A stretch of DNA of 64,000 bases from Gigantopelta aegis (Eukaryota; Mollusca; Gastropoda; Neomphalida; Peltospiridae), in contig NC_054704.1 in the NCBI RefSeq assembly GCF_016097555.1, forward strand, positions 42,817,751 through 42,881,750, in the 5' to 3' direction. The first letter of the stretch is position 1. Each line of letters opens with the position of its first letter. A model generated the notes under the pieces. The model saw only the letters and a list, made by a program, of their open reading frames with translations. It ran no database searches and was not told where the DNA came from. The position numbers and the translations under genes were made by a program. Shown here piece after piece: positions 45,811-57,249 of the stretch.

Positions 45811-46081
45811 GTTTTTGTTTAACGACACCACTAGAGCACATTATTTATCATCGGCTATTGAATGTCAAACATTTGGTAATTCTGACATATCGCCTTAGAG
45901 AGAGGGATCTTTTATATGCACCATCCCATAGACAGGACATCACATACCATGACCGTTGATATACCAGTCATGGTGCACAGGCTAGAACGACAAATAGCCT
46001 AATGGCCCCACCGACGGGGATCGATCCCAGACCGACTGCGCATCTGGCGAGGGCTTTACCACTAGGCTACATCCAGCGCCT
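45811..46081 (-). mobile_element. SINE family A, near full length
   Basis: Tail 'gtttaacgacaccactagag' at low coordinates and 'ggggatcgatcccagaccga' in the head at high coordinates. Confidence 0.9.
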
Positions 46082-46547
46082 GACGGGTGCCCTAATAGAA
46101 TTAAGCAGCAGCAACCGATTTCACAGTTTTTCAAGCTGTGATTAGATATACCAAAGCTGTAACAAAACGAAATCTAATCATCTATAAAAAGGCAATATAA
46201 TATGAGGGAGTAATAAAATGAGGGGGGGGGGGGGGGGGCAGCTTTTTATACAAACAGTATAAAAACCTGTGGTTCTTTCTTTCATTTTTCTCAAAAGCTC
46301 TAAAATGAGGCTGACGATATATATATAAAATTATATATATAATTGTTTTCATGCAGTATGGTTTGACTTCTTTAGCTTAGTTTTAAAATTTCCGTGAAAC
46401 AGGCGAAAATTTAATTAAAGAGGGATATATGACTTTTAAAGGAGCCTTCTGACTTTTTCTTTATATAAAATATATTATCTCAAGCCCCCTTGCTACTTTA
46501 GAGGAAAGGTGCCAGCAACACAGAAGGATTTTCTATTCGTATATATA

Positions 46548-48041
46548 CTCTTCAAAAGAAGAAACGCAAAACCACATTGTCGTAACATTTGGAGAATTGA
46601 TTTAATTATTGAATGGTGAGTCCGATAATTACCAAATGTTGCAGGATTGTTCACAATTCACTCTAGTCCATTGTGAGTAAGTGATAGGACACACCACCAA
46701 GGTCAAGGTCATCTGGGGTCAATACCGGGTGTGGCCTCCGCGTGTGTTGACAACTGCCTGGCACCGCCTGCCCATTGAAGCAACCAGAGTACGGATGACG
46801 TCCCGGGGGATGGTGGCCCACTCGGCCTGCAAGGCTGCTGCCAGCTCGGGCAGGGTCTGGGGCTGTGGTTGTCGCTGTCGGAGGCGTCGGTCCAACTCGT
46901 CCCATAGATGCTCAATTGGGTTCAAATCCGGTGATATCGATGGCCAAGGAAGGACATTAATGTTGTTGTTCTGTAGGAAAGTCGTTGTGAGACGTGCTGT
47001 GTGAGGCCTGGCGTTGTCATGTTGGAACACTGCGTTGGCGTTGGCCATAACTGGAACGATGTGTGGCCGGAGGATCTGGTCAATGTAGCCCTGTGCATTC
47101 AGGTTGCCCTGCACGTTGACCAGGTCAGTTCTGCCAGTGTGTGAGATGGCTGCCCACACCATGACACTACCCCCGCCGAATCTGTCCACTTCCTGCACGC
47201 AGTTTGCCGCATAACGTTCACCACGACGCCTATACACGCGACATCTTCCATCATGACGTCGGAGCAGAAATCGGGACTCGTCACTGAACCACATCTGTCT
47301 CCATCGCAGTTGAGGCCATTGTCGATGAAACTGGCACCACTGCAGTCGGAGTCGACGGTGTTGTGATGTTAAGATGACACCTCGAACTGGACGTCTGGCA
47401 CGAATTCCTACCTCACGTAGGCGGTTCCGTACGGTCTGGTCGGATATCCTGCGCAAACTTGGTATTGCTGCGGCTGTGGAGGTGGCAGTAGTCAATCATT
47501 CCCGAAGGTGGCGTACCCGGATGTAGCGGTCCTGCCCGGGGGTAATGACCCGTGGTCGACCGGATCTAGGGAGGTCACGTGTTGATCCATGTTGCTGGTA
47601 ACGGTCCCACAGTCTGGAGATGGTGCTTGGGGACACATGGAATGCCCTGGCAACGGCCGTTCTGGATTCGCCTGCGTCTAGTCGGCCGATGGCATTGTTT
47701 CTCTGCGGTTCACTGCGACGTGGCATGTCCTGGATTGTCAACTGTCGGCCAGATACAGAGGCCAGGCAAGCGAACACCCTGCACTTTTATACTGTCGGTG
47801 TTCATGTTGCACGTGCAGACAACGCACGTGCAGTGGTGACATGGTTTGCACGTGGCTGCGTTTTTGCGAATATTCACATTTTGGAACTTTATTGTACAGT
47901 AGCTGCGTTTTATCGAATGTAACTGTGGGGATGTGTTTGGGACATGCAATGACCTTATATTCACAAAGCATGAACCGGTAGGAAACATAAAATCGGAGTT
48001 ATAACCCATTTGTACCCTTTTGCGTTTCTTTTTTTGAAGAG
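46548..48041 (-). mobile_element. Tc1/mariner transposon, nearly intact
   Basis: Ends CTCTTCAAAAGAAGAAACGC and inverse 'gcgtttctttttttgaagag', with TA on both sides and (TA)n flanks. Its single transposase frame occupies 47726-46719. 1494 bases. A separate family from the copy at 21.4-23 kb. Confidence 0.93.
46719..47726 (-). pseudogene. Tc1 transposase (DD34E) with one nonsense codon
   Basis: 335 codons from MPRRSEPQRNNAIGRLDAGE, with helix-turn-helix (SPSTISRLWDRY), the GRPR hinge, then DDE motifs WFSDESRF, FQHDNARPH and SPDLNPIEHLWDEL with 34 residues between the second D and E. The only lesion is an in-frame TGA at about 47496-47498, after RHLRE. It lies where Arg (CGA) would be a one-step ancestor. 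It ends RGGHTRY. Confidence 0.9.
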
Positions 48042-48048
48042 TATATAT

Positions 48049-48079
<31 letters not shown>

Positions 48080-48617
48080 CGCGAGCCATTCAAAAGAAAC
48101 AAAAAGAAATCCGCCAAATAACAATAAAAACAGCATTTTAAAGGTTGAATAACTGAAAAAGTATGTGAAGCAGAGCATTGACTTTGTGCACAAAAATATT
48201 TTATTATATCGTGTATTGATGGTGACATTTGTGTTTTGATATTTGGCTTACGATGCAACACATGGTGTTATACCATTGATAATCTACTCAACATCTACCA
48301 TGTTTCACAAAGGATGGTTGATTGTTGCACCTTTTCTTTTTTACGCAGACCTTTATTTTTGTCAAGGATAGAAAAAAAACCCACTTCTTTATTTCTTCGA
48401 ATGTTATTTTTGCCCACAACGTTTTGAAATTTCCTTTTTATGATCCTCGACCACAACCCTGTGGACTATTCAGTTTGGAACTGCCTCTCCGAGAAAGTCG
48501 ACAGAGGTCATAACGGACAATTTCACCTGTAGAATGTGCTATAGAAGAAATCTCGACATGTTAGGGGCAAAAATAAGACTCTAAGAAATAAAGAAATGTA
48601 TTTTATCCTATAACACA

Positions 48618-48950
48618 GAGGCGGGACGTAGCCTGGTGGTGTAGCGCTCGCTCGATGCGCGGTCGGTGTGGGGTCGATCCCCGTCGGTGGGTCCATTGGG
48701 CTATTTCTCGTTCCAGCCAATGCACTACGACTGGTATATCAAAGGCTGTGGTATGTGCTACCCAGTCTGTGGGATGGTGCATATAAAAGATCCCTTGCTG
48801 CTTATCGAAAAGAGTAGCCCATGAAGTGGCAACAGCGGGTTTCCTTTCTCAATATCTGTATGGTCCTTAACCGTATGTTTGACGCCATATAACCGTAAAT
48901 AAAATGTGCTGAGTGCGTCGTTAAATAAAAACATTTCCTTCTTCCTTTAT
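48618..48950 (+). mobile_element. Hybrid A/B SINE, full length
   Basis: Head GGCGGGACGTAGCCTGGTGG, B box 'gggtcgatcccc', family-A body, then 'gagtagcccatgaagtggca' and the family-B tail. Target duplication TTTATCCTRTAACA (about 48602 and 48946), one mismatch. Confidence 0.92.
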
Positions 48951-49221
48951 CCTGTAACAAAAGAAAAAAAAGTGCTATAAGATTGACACTGGCGGGTCAA
49001 TCAGCAATTGGTTGTAGTAAGTACGTCATACGTACAGTAGATGCTGGGTAGTTTTTACTGATGCATTTTTTTTACATCATGTTTTGTATCACGCATCATT
49101 TTAAAAGTAAGGCACAAATAAAATTAAAACTGTGCCATCAACACACAGCACAATAAATTGATTTTGTGCAAAATTACACTTTTCTTCATTGCATACGTTT
49201 CGCTATTCAACTTCAAAAGGT

Positions 49222-49226
49222 GGGAC

Positions 49227-49259
<33 letters not shown>

Positions 49260-49330
49260 TTTCTTTGGGTTTTGTTTTATTTTTTTTTTTGTTTGGGGGG
49301 TTTTGGGGGGGGGGGGGTGGGGGGAGATGG
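49222..49330. repeat. T-rich then G-rich low complexity
   Basis: About 29 T followed by mixed T/G and G runs. The open frames here are compositional. Confidence 0.85.
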
Positions 49331-49488
49331 TAAATTTGTTTTGTTTTTGTTTTTATTTTGTTTTTGGGGGCTTTTATTTTTCAAATCACCTGATATAATA
49401 CTAGAAAAAAACCCCACCTTAAAACATGTAGTTGACCAAACTTATTTCATATCATAGGCGAATGATCTAGTGGCTAACGCCCGCCCCT

Positions 49489-49691
49489 AAACGCATGTGC
49501 GGGGGGGGGGGGGGTATTCAGCGGTTGAATCCCCTGCTCCATCTAAATGTTCTTCTTTAAAAACGTAAAATTTAAAAATTTAAGAAAAAAAAATTCCGGG
49601 GAAGGATAACTCGAACTTCGCACGCCACAGTCTAGACACCGTCCCCCCCCCCCCCCCCCCCCCCATAATATCCTGCAAACGCGCGTGGGTT
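49489..49691. mobile_element. TIR element with poly-G and poly-C arms
   Basis: Left end 'acgcatgtgc' directly followed by G14 (49501), and C22 (49643-49664) before the right end 'cctgcaaacgcgcgtgggt'. The same architecture as 39272-39484. Confidence 0.5.
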
Positions 49692-49854
49692 GGTCAGTTC
49701 TATTTATAATCCATATTTAGATAAATTAAAATCCTGCAAATCAATTATAATATTCCTTTAAATAGTCCAACTCAATGTAATAATAATAATACAATCACTG
49801 AGAAAATATTTGTGTTTGCTATTTTTTATTATAATAAACTATTTGTACTGACAA

Positions 49855-50244
49855 ACCGGCCTCGGTGGCGTCGTGGTTAGGCCATCGGTCTACAGGCTGG
49901 TAGGTACTGGGTTCGGATCCCAGTCGAGGTATGGGATTTTTAATCCAGATACCGATTCCAAATCCTGAGTGAGTGCTCCGCAAGGCTCAATGGGTAGGTG
50001 TAAACCACTTGCACCGACTAGTGATCCATAACTGGTTCAACAAAGGCCATGGTTTGTGCTATCCTGCCTGTGGGAAGCGCAAATAAAAGATTCCTTGCTG
50101 CTAATCGGAAAGAGTAGCCCATGTAGTGGCGACAGCGGGTTTCCTCTCGAAATCTGTGTGATCCTTAACCATATGTCTGACGCCATATAACCGTAAATAA
50201 AATGTGTTGAGTGCGTCGTTAAATAAAACATTTCTTTCTTTCCA
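49855..50244 (+). mobile_element. SINE family B, full length
   Basis: Head ACCGGCCTCGGTGGCGTCGT, B box GGGTTCGGATCCC, and complete body and tail with TTTC repeats. The least degraded B copy here, together with 52069. Confidence 0.95.
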
Positions 50245-50249
50245 TTATA

Positions 50250-50358
50250 TATCATTGATTAATTAATCATCGGCTATTGGGTATCAGCAAGCGGTCTTTG
50301 ATATGCACGTCTCCACAGACACGACAGCACATAACACGATATTTGATATACCAGTCGT
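50250..50358 (-). mobile_element. SINE family A fragment
   Basis: 'taatcatcggctattggg', then 'acagacacgacagcacataa' and 'gatataccagtcgta'. Deleted internally and at both ends. Confidence 0.7.
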
Positions 50359-50587
50359 ACCTACAACAGACTGAAAGTACATAACATTAACCCTATGACC
50401 AGGTTTGCCATCAACAGAAATCAATGTCCAGTTTATCGTTAAGATCAGTACTGTCAAACATTTTGTTCGAGGACAGTGCAAAGACGGGTCTACCGAGTGG
50501 GTTCGACGAGCGCTCTACCTCTACGGCAACGGCGTCATCAATGGACTGGCAATAGGGAGCTAGAATAACCCACTAACATCCAGGGCC

Positions 50588-51152
50588 AATGCTTATAAAA
50601 GTCCAGACTCAATCTTTAATGACATCACCTGCATACAGTTTGTATGGCGTTGCCATGACTTTTAGAGTCTCAGGCTCTATTAGTCTTGGGGGCGGAACGT
50701 AGCCCAGTAGTAAAACGCTATCTTGATGCTCTCGGTCTACGATCTGAATTGTCTTTTACACTCAGATCACAAATGGGGGGACGATGAACGTGCGACGTTT
50801 AAAATTTGTGGGGGCGGGATGTAGCCCAGTGGCAAAGTGTTCGCTTGGGGTCGATCCCTGTCGGTGGGCCCATTGGGCTATTTCTCGTTCGAGCCAGTGC
50901 ACCGCTACTGGTATATCAAAGGTCGTGGTATGTGCTATCCTATCTGCGGGATGGTGCATATAAAAGATCCCTTGCTACTAATGGAAAAATGTAGCGGGTT
51001 TCATCTCTATGACTGTGTTAATATGACAATATGTCTGACCTCGAATAGCCGATAATTAATAAATCAATGTGCTCTAGTGGTGTCGTTAAACAAAACAAAC
51101 TTCTTCTTCTTCTATTAGTCTTTAGTCCAGACTCTAAACATTTTATAAGCAC
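50588..51152. mobile_element. TIR element (GTGCTTATAAAA family) split by a SINE
   Basis: Left end 'atgcttataaaagtccagac' and right inverse 'actctaaacattttataagc', as in the copy at 7420-7566. A SINE block sits between the halves. Confidence 0.78.
50688..51110 (+). mobile_element. SINE family A nested in a TIR element
   Basis: Target duplication TCTATTAGTCTT at 50676-50687 and 51111-51122. It holds a head fragment (50690-50750), about 60 bases of other sequence, then a full SINE from 50812 with tail 'gtcgttaaacaaaacaaact' and CTT repeats. The double head suggests a template-switched or nested copy. Confidence 0.85.
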
Positions 51153-51371
51153 GGGGGCTGTTGTTATGATATATTAATATTTGGTGCTATGATTAATACA
51201 AATCATTTTAATATTGTATGGTCTACAAACTTGTAAATACACTGATTATTAACTTGACATTCGCCCTTTCCCGCACACGGTAAATATCCCCGCCTTACGC
51301 AGATATATAGGCCTACTGAAAGACTTCAGTTTTAACGATACTAAATTACTTTATTTTATGTACGTGTAAAT

Positions 51372-51574
51372 GATTAAGATAATAAAACCTGGGTGAAAAC
51401 CTCTACATGTACTTAGACACAGTCTTATTCGATGAACAACGAGAGCCAATACTAATTGACTAAACCTAATTAACTCCTCAAGCCGTAGGAACCGGGCGAG
51501 GGTCGGAGCTAGGCAGGTTGTTCTTTCTCTCTCTTTTTTTTTTCTCTTTTTTTTTGGGGGGGGGGGGGTGGTGT

Positions 51575-51623
<49 letters not shown>

Positions 51624-52489
51624 CTAACATATAAAGCTGGCCTGCCCGCGCTCCACGCGACAGATTGTGTCTCCATCAGAGCTTTCTACGGGCCTAATCA
51701 ACGTCTATGCGTGAGGGGTTAGTGCAAAAAGTCTATAGTGAACTGAGTCGCCGTTACTTGATTACTTTGTAAGTTTGTTTTGGGGGAGATGAAGGTGGGG
51801 AGAGTTTTTTATTATTGGGTTTTTATTTTTTTTTAATATTTCGAAGATTTGTTTATATATATAAAAAGGATGTGTTTAATTATTTCTAAATGTGGAACTC
51901 TTTCTTGTCAAATGAATGTGATTAAATATGGAGAAGTGTGTCACGTTGTTAAATTTCATATTTTCGTGTTGCAACATCAAAGGTATACAGGTGTAAACAG
52001 GGAAGAATATTTATCGGCTGAAAAACATTTATATAAACTCGTCTTCACATTGAATTAATACTCGGTCACCGGCCTCGGTGGCGTCGTGGCAGGCCATCGG
52101 TCTACAGGCTGGTAGGTACTGGGTTCGGATCCCAGTCGAGGCATGGGATTTTTAATCCAGATACCGACTCCAAACCCTGAGTGAGTGCTCTGCAAGGCTC
52201 AATGGGTAGGTGTAAACCACTTGCACCGACCAGTGATCCATAACTGGTTCAACAAAGGCCATGTTTTGTGCTATCCTGCCTGTGAGAAGCGCAAATAAAA
52301 GATCCCTTGCTGCTAATCGGAAGAGTAGCCCATATAGTGGCGACAGCGGGTTTCCTCTCAAAATCTGTGTGGTCCTTAACCATATGTCTGACGCCATATA
52401 ACCGTAAATAAAATGTGTTGAGTACGTCGTTAAATAAATCATTTCTTTCTTCTTCTTTTTAATACTCGGTCAGGTTTGTACTGAAGAAA
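51372..52489. repeat. Segmental duplication, copy 1
   Basis: Shares with 54406-55448, in the same order, the blocks 'aaacctggg.gaaaacctct', 'gatgaacaac', 'ttactaaacctaat', 'ggttagtgcaaaa' and 'tatggagaa', then 'ttaatac.c.gtc.ggtttgt'. About 1 kb without insertions. Contains a (GT)n tract (51567-51621) and a SINE that copy 2 lacks. No coding content recognised. Confidence 0.8.
52069..52458 (+). mobile_element. SINE family B, full length, with target duplication
   Basis: Perfect 14-base duplication TTAATACTCGGTCA at 52055-52068 and 52459-52472. The homologous site in the second segmental copy (about 55417-55430) is empty, giving an unoccupied reference site. Confidence 0.96.
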
Positions 52490-52496
52490 AAAATCT

Positions 52497-52630
52497 ATGG
52501 TGCATATAAAAGATCCCTTGCTACAAATGGAAAAATACTGTCAAAATTACCTTATGTTTGACATCCAATAGCTGATGATTAATAAATCAATATGCTCTGG
52601 TGGTGTTGTTAAACAAAACAAACAAACTTG
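52497..52630 (+). mobile_element. SINE family A tail fragment
   Basis: From 'ggtgcatataaaagatccct' to 'gttgttaaacaaaacaaac'. 5' truncated, with an internal deletion. Confidence 0.85.
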
Positions 52631-52954
52631 CTGAACCACGTGGCGTGCTACATGTCACGTTTTTCTTCAATTTAAAAAAAAAAAAAAAAAAGAAAGAAAG
52701 AAAGAAAGAAAATTAAAGAGAAAAAAGATACAGTTTTATTGGTCACCGTGGACAACTTACAATAGGGTGAGTTTTAATACTCGGGCCACTAAGATGTGAT
52801 CAAGCAATTCCAATGGTAAGTGAACAGAACACAAATCATTTCTTCAATTAAGCCCTTTTATAAAATTATATAACATTATTCCTCCATCTGCAATTATGTG
52901 ACCATAAGTGACATTACTGTACCTACCGGTGTAATTCTATTCAGGTCCAGGGAG

Positions 52955-53275
52955 GGCGACGTATCTCCGTGATAAAGCACACGCCTGATGTGCGGTCTTT
53001 CTAGGATCTATCCTCGTTGTTGCGCCCATTGCTATTTTGGTGCGCCTATTTCTCGTTCCAGCTGATACACCACGAATGGTATATCAAATGCCATGGTATG
53101 TGCTACCCCGTCTATGGGATGATGCATATACAAGATCCCTTGCTACAATTTAGAATAATACAGCGGGTTTCCTCTCTAAGAATATGTCAGAATTACCAAA
53201 TGTTTGACATCCAGTAGCCGATTATTAATAAATCAATGTGCTCTAGTGGTGCCATAGAAGAAATAAACTAACTTT
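52955..53275 (+). mobile_element. SINE family A, diverged full-length copy
   Basis: Head 'gggcgacgtatctccgtgat', body 'ggtatatcaaatgccatggt' and tail 'aatcaatgtgctctagtggt'. Many substitutions. Confidence 0.85.
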
Positions 53276-53289
53276 TATTTTAAATTTAG

Positions 53290-53400
53290 GTAATATTAAC
53301 GTATAGTCTTACAGAGAAAACCCGCTACAGTTTTGCCATTAGTAGCAAAGGATCTTTTATATGCACTATCCCACAGACAGGGTAGCACATGCCACAGTTA
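53290..53400 (-). mobile_element. SINE family A middle fragment
   Basis: 'ggatcttttatatgcactat', 'cccacagacagg', and the 'cccgctac' block preceding. Both ends missing. Confidence 0.75.
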
Positions 53401-53439
53401 TATCACTGTATATAGATAGGCCCATAGGAACCAGAATGA

Positions 53440-53830
53440 GGCGGGGTAGCATAGGTGAACCCCCACCTCCGCTTCAGATATCGTTCCTATCAGCAGGTAC
53501 CCCCTCCCCCCCCCCCCCAACTAGTCTGCGACCCCCACATCAGTATTCACATATTGTTGGTATTGTCTTGTATCCCCCACCCCCTCAACTAGAGGCTATG
53601 ATCCCTCATTTCAGATGTTGTTATCGGCATGTAACGTCCCCCACTATAGACTGTGACCCACACCCACACCCACACCCACACACACACACACACTTGAGAT
53701 ATCGTTCATATCAAATAAGACTGACCCCACTTCAGATGTCGTTCCTATCCTGTATACGACCCCCAGTTCCATCACTGTAGATGTTCGATGGGACATAGTA
53801 TCAAATCCCCCGGCAGACCTATTGGTGCAG
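53440..53830. repeat. Degenerate tandem repeat, CCCCC..TTCAGATRTCGTTC unit
   Basis: Words 'ttcagatatcgttcctatc', 'tcagatgttgttatcg', 'gagatatcgttcatatca' and 'ttcagatgtcgttcctatcc' recur with C-rich spacers. A short (CA)n lies at 53680-53692. Confidence 0.6.
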
Positions 53831-54049
53831 GATACCCCCCTCTGAATCCGACCTGCGTATAAAGTCAGTGTTATACATGTATGAATACTGTTGTTTTCAT
53901 GTTTACAACAATTCACAAATAGTGCACAAAATAACAAGACCTTTTTAACAATACATATTTATTTGATTACAAGGCATAATAAGTGCTTGATTAATTAGTT
54001 ACATAGTGCAACAACGTGTACAAACGTAGTCCAAAATGCCCCTCTCCCC

Positions 54050-54320
54050 TCCAACTGCACAAGCGCCAGTGATAAAATAAGTATATACACAAATGAATTT
54101 TAAACATATAGACCACACGGAGCGGAACTTGCCAAGGTAAGATCATTGGTGTACTTGGATTTTAGCAGGTACTTCCCCCGAAAAATACATCGGAAACACA
54201 AATTGCACACGCGCCAGTGATAAAATATCAATAAGTACATACAAAAATTAATTTTAAACATATTTAGGCCTACACGAAGCGGAACTTGCCGAAGAAAGAT
54301 CATTGTATTTAATGTAAACA
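54050..54320. repeat. Tandem duplication of about 165 bases
   Basis: 'gcgccagtgataaaata', 'gaattttaaacatat' and 'agcggaacttgcc..agaa' each occur twice (54060-54150 and 54210-54305). Confidence 0.75.
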
Positions 54321-54405
54321 TTCCATATTTGGTACCGCATGAACACAATGACAATGTAAGTTTAAACAATCATTACCAAAAAAAGTAATAAAATAAATAA
54401 AATAT

Positions 54406-55448
54406 GTCCAAATGATTATAAAACCTGGGCGAAAACCTCTAAATGTCATCGGATACAATCTCAATCGATGAACAACCAGACAAAATGCTAATTTACTAAA
54501 CCTAATGATTAATCAACTCATCAGGCTCGTGGGAGTCGGTGATGGTGGTGGTTTGTTTTTCTTTTGTTTGTAAATAAAGATATATATATATCTCCAAATG
54601 AGAATGTGTATCCCCCAATAGACCCAAAGTCCTTGCGTTTCCCCCACTCATTGAAACATCGTTCATACGGGCTTGCTCAACATAAACAGCACTTTATTCT
54701 ACTATGTGTTAGTGGTTAGTGCAAAATGTTTATAGTAAGCAGTCGCCATCGATTGATAAGGGCCTACCTGCATCTTACAAACTCGGTTGTGGGTTGGCGT
54801 TTATTTATTTATTTTATTTTATTGTTTGTTTGGGGGGTTTTGTTGGGGGGGGTTTGTTGGGGGGGGTTCTTGTGGGGGTTTTTGGGGGTGGGGTGAGCGA
54901 GGTGAGGATTTAAAAAAAAAAATGGAATTTTGAATGTTGAAATTTTTTTCACAACTAATTTCATACAAAATTCATGAATGTGTTTAATTAGAAACAAAGA
55001 AAAATGAATGAATTTGTTTGAAATGAGGATGTGATATTAAAAAGAAAAAAAATATTCAGAAATGTGGGTGCGAGTCGTCAGGTCAAATATTTCCTTTGTA
55101 CAAATGGATGTGATTCATTATTTTGAAATAATCAAAGCTTTCTTCTAATGGATGCGATTCAATATTTATGAGATTTCTCAATTTTTCCTGAATGTGGAAA
55201 TAGTTCTTGTCAAATGGATGCATTTAACTTTTTCTGGATGTGGAAATATTTCTTGTCAAATGGATGTGGTTAAATATGGAGAAATATGTGAAATGTTTCA
55301 CATTGTTGGATTTCATATTTTCTGTTGTGTTTCAACATCAAAGAAGATTCAGGTGTGAACATGTAAGAACATTTGTCAGCAGATAAACATTTCTATAAGT
55401 TGTCTTCACACTAAATTAATACCCAGTCTGGTTTGTGCTGAAGAATTT
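54406..55448. repeat. Segmental duplication, copy 2
   Basis: Partner of 51372-52489. It has extra internal repeats of 'tcttgtcaaatggatg.g.t' (55210-55270) and lacks the SINE B. Confidence 0.8.
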
Positions 55449-55690
55449 TAGTTTTCTAAAAACAAAACAAAAATTAAAATTTAAAATAATTAATAATAAT
55501 TTTTCTTTCTTGATTTTACACATTTTCTTCCTGATTTTACGTTAATAAAAGATGTTTACTCGTTTAATTAAATTAATTAGTAAATGGTACGACTGTTCGT
55601 TTGTCAGCAACATAAAACTTGTAATTGTGTTTTGTGTATAATATTACCAGACATTGTTTTTAATTAGATTTTGAGTCAGTTTGAAGAGTT

Positions 55691-57243
55691 TCACGGGTTA
55701 GCTTTGCTCCATGTAAATATTTTAACGTGTCCATCTTTCTCAGTGACATAAAGATTATCCTGATCACAACAGACAAACCGAGGTCCAGACAATCCATCCT
55801 GGTCCGTGATGACGTCACGGATGACCTCTCCATCACGTGACAACTGGACAATACAATTTCTCTGAACAGCACAAACATAAACAAACTCTTCCATGTCACA
55901 CGAGACACCACGTAGATCACGTAGCCTTGCTGAATAACGTGACTGCCATGTGACATGTCCTGATGACGTCACACATTTCAAACTGTTGTCCTCTGATACA
56001 ACCACCAGAGAGTCGCCTTTCACTGTCAGACACGAGGGGCGGGGGATCAAGTCGCGGGGGAGAGACTGAATGACACGACCCCTCTCATCCAGAATGTCTA
56101 CACACCCACTTAACCCCCACTCACTGACTGCCAGATGGTTGCTAGGCAACACTGATATGTATTCGTACTGTTTCCCAGTGTTCAGTGTGTTTGTTAGGCG
56201 GATATCATCTTGTATATCCAGATATAATATTTGACGTTTATATGCCAGGGCGACAACAACCTGCTGGTCACGTGACCTAGCAAGGCCGCCTGGTTGACTG
56301 GGAAGTTTGTATTTAAACAAAAGTTCAGAGTTTTTAGCAGAGAAACATTTTACACAGGAGTTGCTCAAATCGCTTACAACAATTTTCTTAGATCTTTCAC
56401 CTTCCAGCACCACGATGGATGATAGACAAGGATCACGTTTACCTGATATCTTTGTGTGAAATGTGTGTGTCAGTGTCAGTCTGTCTGTCTGCCTGTCTGT
56501 TCGGGTGTCTGTCAGTGTCAGTCTGTCTGCCTGCCTGTCTGTCCGTGTGTCTGCCAGTGTCAGTCTGTCTGTTCTGGTGTCTGTCCTGGTGTCTGTCAGT
56601 GTCAGTTTGTTTGTCTGCCTGTCTGTCCGGGTGTCTGTCAGTGTCAGTCTGTCTGTCCGTGTGTCTGCCAGTGTCAGTCTGTCTGTCTGCCTGATTAGTT
56701 TTGTTCTCTGTGTTTCAATCAGAGATTTTATGTCGGGTTGTAATATTTCTCCAATGTCAACAGAAAAAGTTTCAGTGTTTTTCTTTTTCAAGTCGGTCAA
56801 AGTAACTTTCAACTCGGGAATTTCAGTTTTAGGATTTGTTTGAGAAATTTCTAACGCTAATTTTTGTAATTTAGAAATATTTGTTTTGATGTCAGAATCT
56901 GACCCTGATTTTATGAGGTTTTCGCCCAGTTTTAAGTTTTCTTGTGCTTTATTTAATAAATGTTTATCTTTAGTGAATATTGTGTCAATGTCATTGTTAG
57001 TAGTTACAATAGAACTTTCTAAAAGTTTCTTCAGCCTTTCTTGCTCCGCTTTGACGACTTTAACTATTTCTTCCCCTCTCTGGTCGATCTCTGTGAATGC
57101 CTCTGCCGCGCTGACTTTCACACCATTTTGTAATCTTTCCATTTCAGTCTTGATGTCGTTCTCCAGAATTCTGCAGACTGACTTCAGTGTTTTACATACA
57201 GATTCCAGGGCCTGTGTGTGGGGGTGTGCAGAGGAGGCATCAC
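55691..57243 (-). CDS. Terminal exon of a TRIM-like protein (coiled coil, minisatellite, beta-propeller-like C-terminus)
   Basis: The acceptor TTTCCTAG (minus strand) ends at 57244; the exon reads [20 protein letters not shown] and runs without a break to TAA-side stop at 55691-55693, about 517 codons. The first in-exon Met is at 57142, but the open frame and acceptor show it is not the true start. Residues 1-170 of the exon are heptad-like and charged (coiled coil). A stretch of about 78 residues repeats [15 protein letters not shown] units. The last 240 residues have short beta-strand blocks ([44 protein letters not shown]) typical of the NHL-like propellers in molluscan TRIM proteins. RING and B-box exons would lie upstream on the minus strand and were not found before 64000. 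Role: probably a ubiquitin ligase or scaffold, by family only. Confidence 0.82.
56466..56697 (-). repeat. Coding minisatellite in the TRIM-like exon
   Basis: Built of CTGTCTGTCTGCCTGTCTGT-like and GTGTCAGTCTGTC words of 10-, 14- and 18-codon periods, always a multiple of three so the frame stays open. Encodes repeated [14 protein letters not shown]. Confidence 0.9.
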
Positions 57244-57249
57244 CTAGGA

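Noticed and set aside
47710..48261. 183-codon minus-strand frame overlapping the Tc1 end
   Set aside because: It runs through the inverted repeat and (TA)n, uses another frame than the transposase, and has no recognisable domain.
49158..49457. F- and G-rich frames of 69-99 codons
   Set aside because: Translation of T and G homopolymers.
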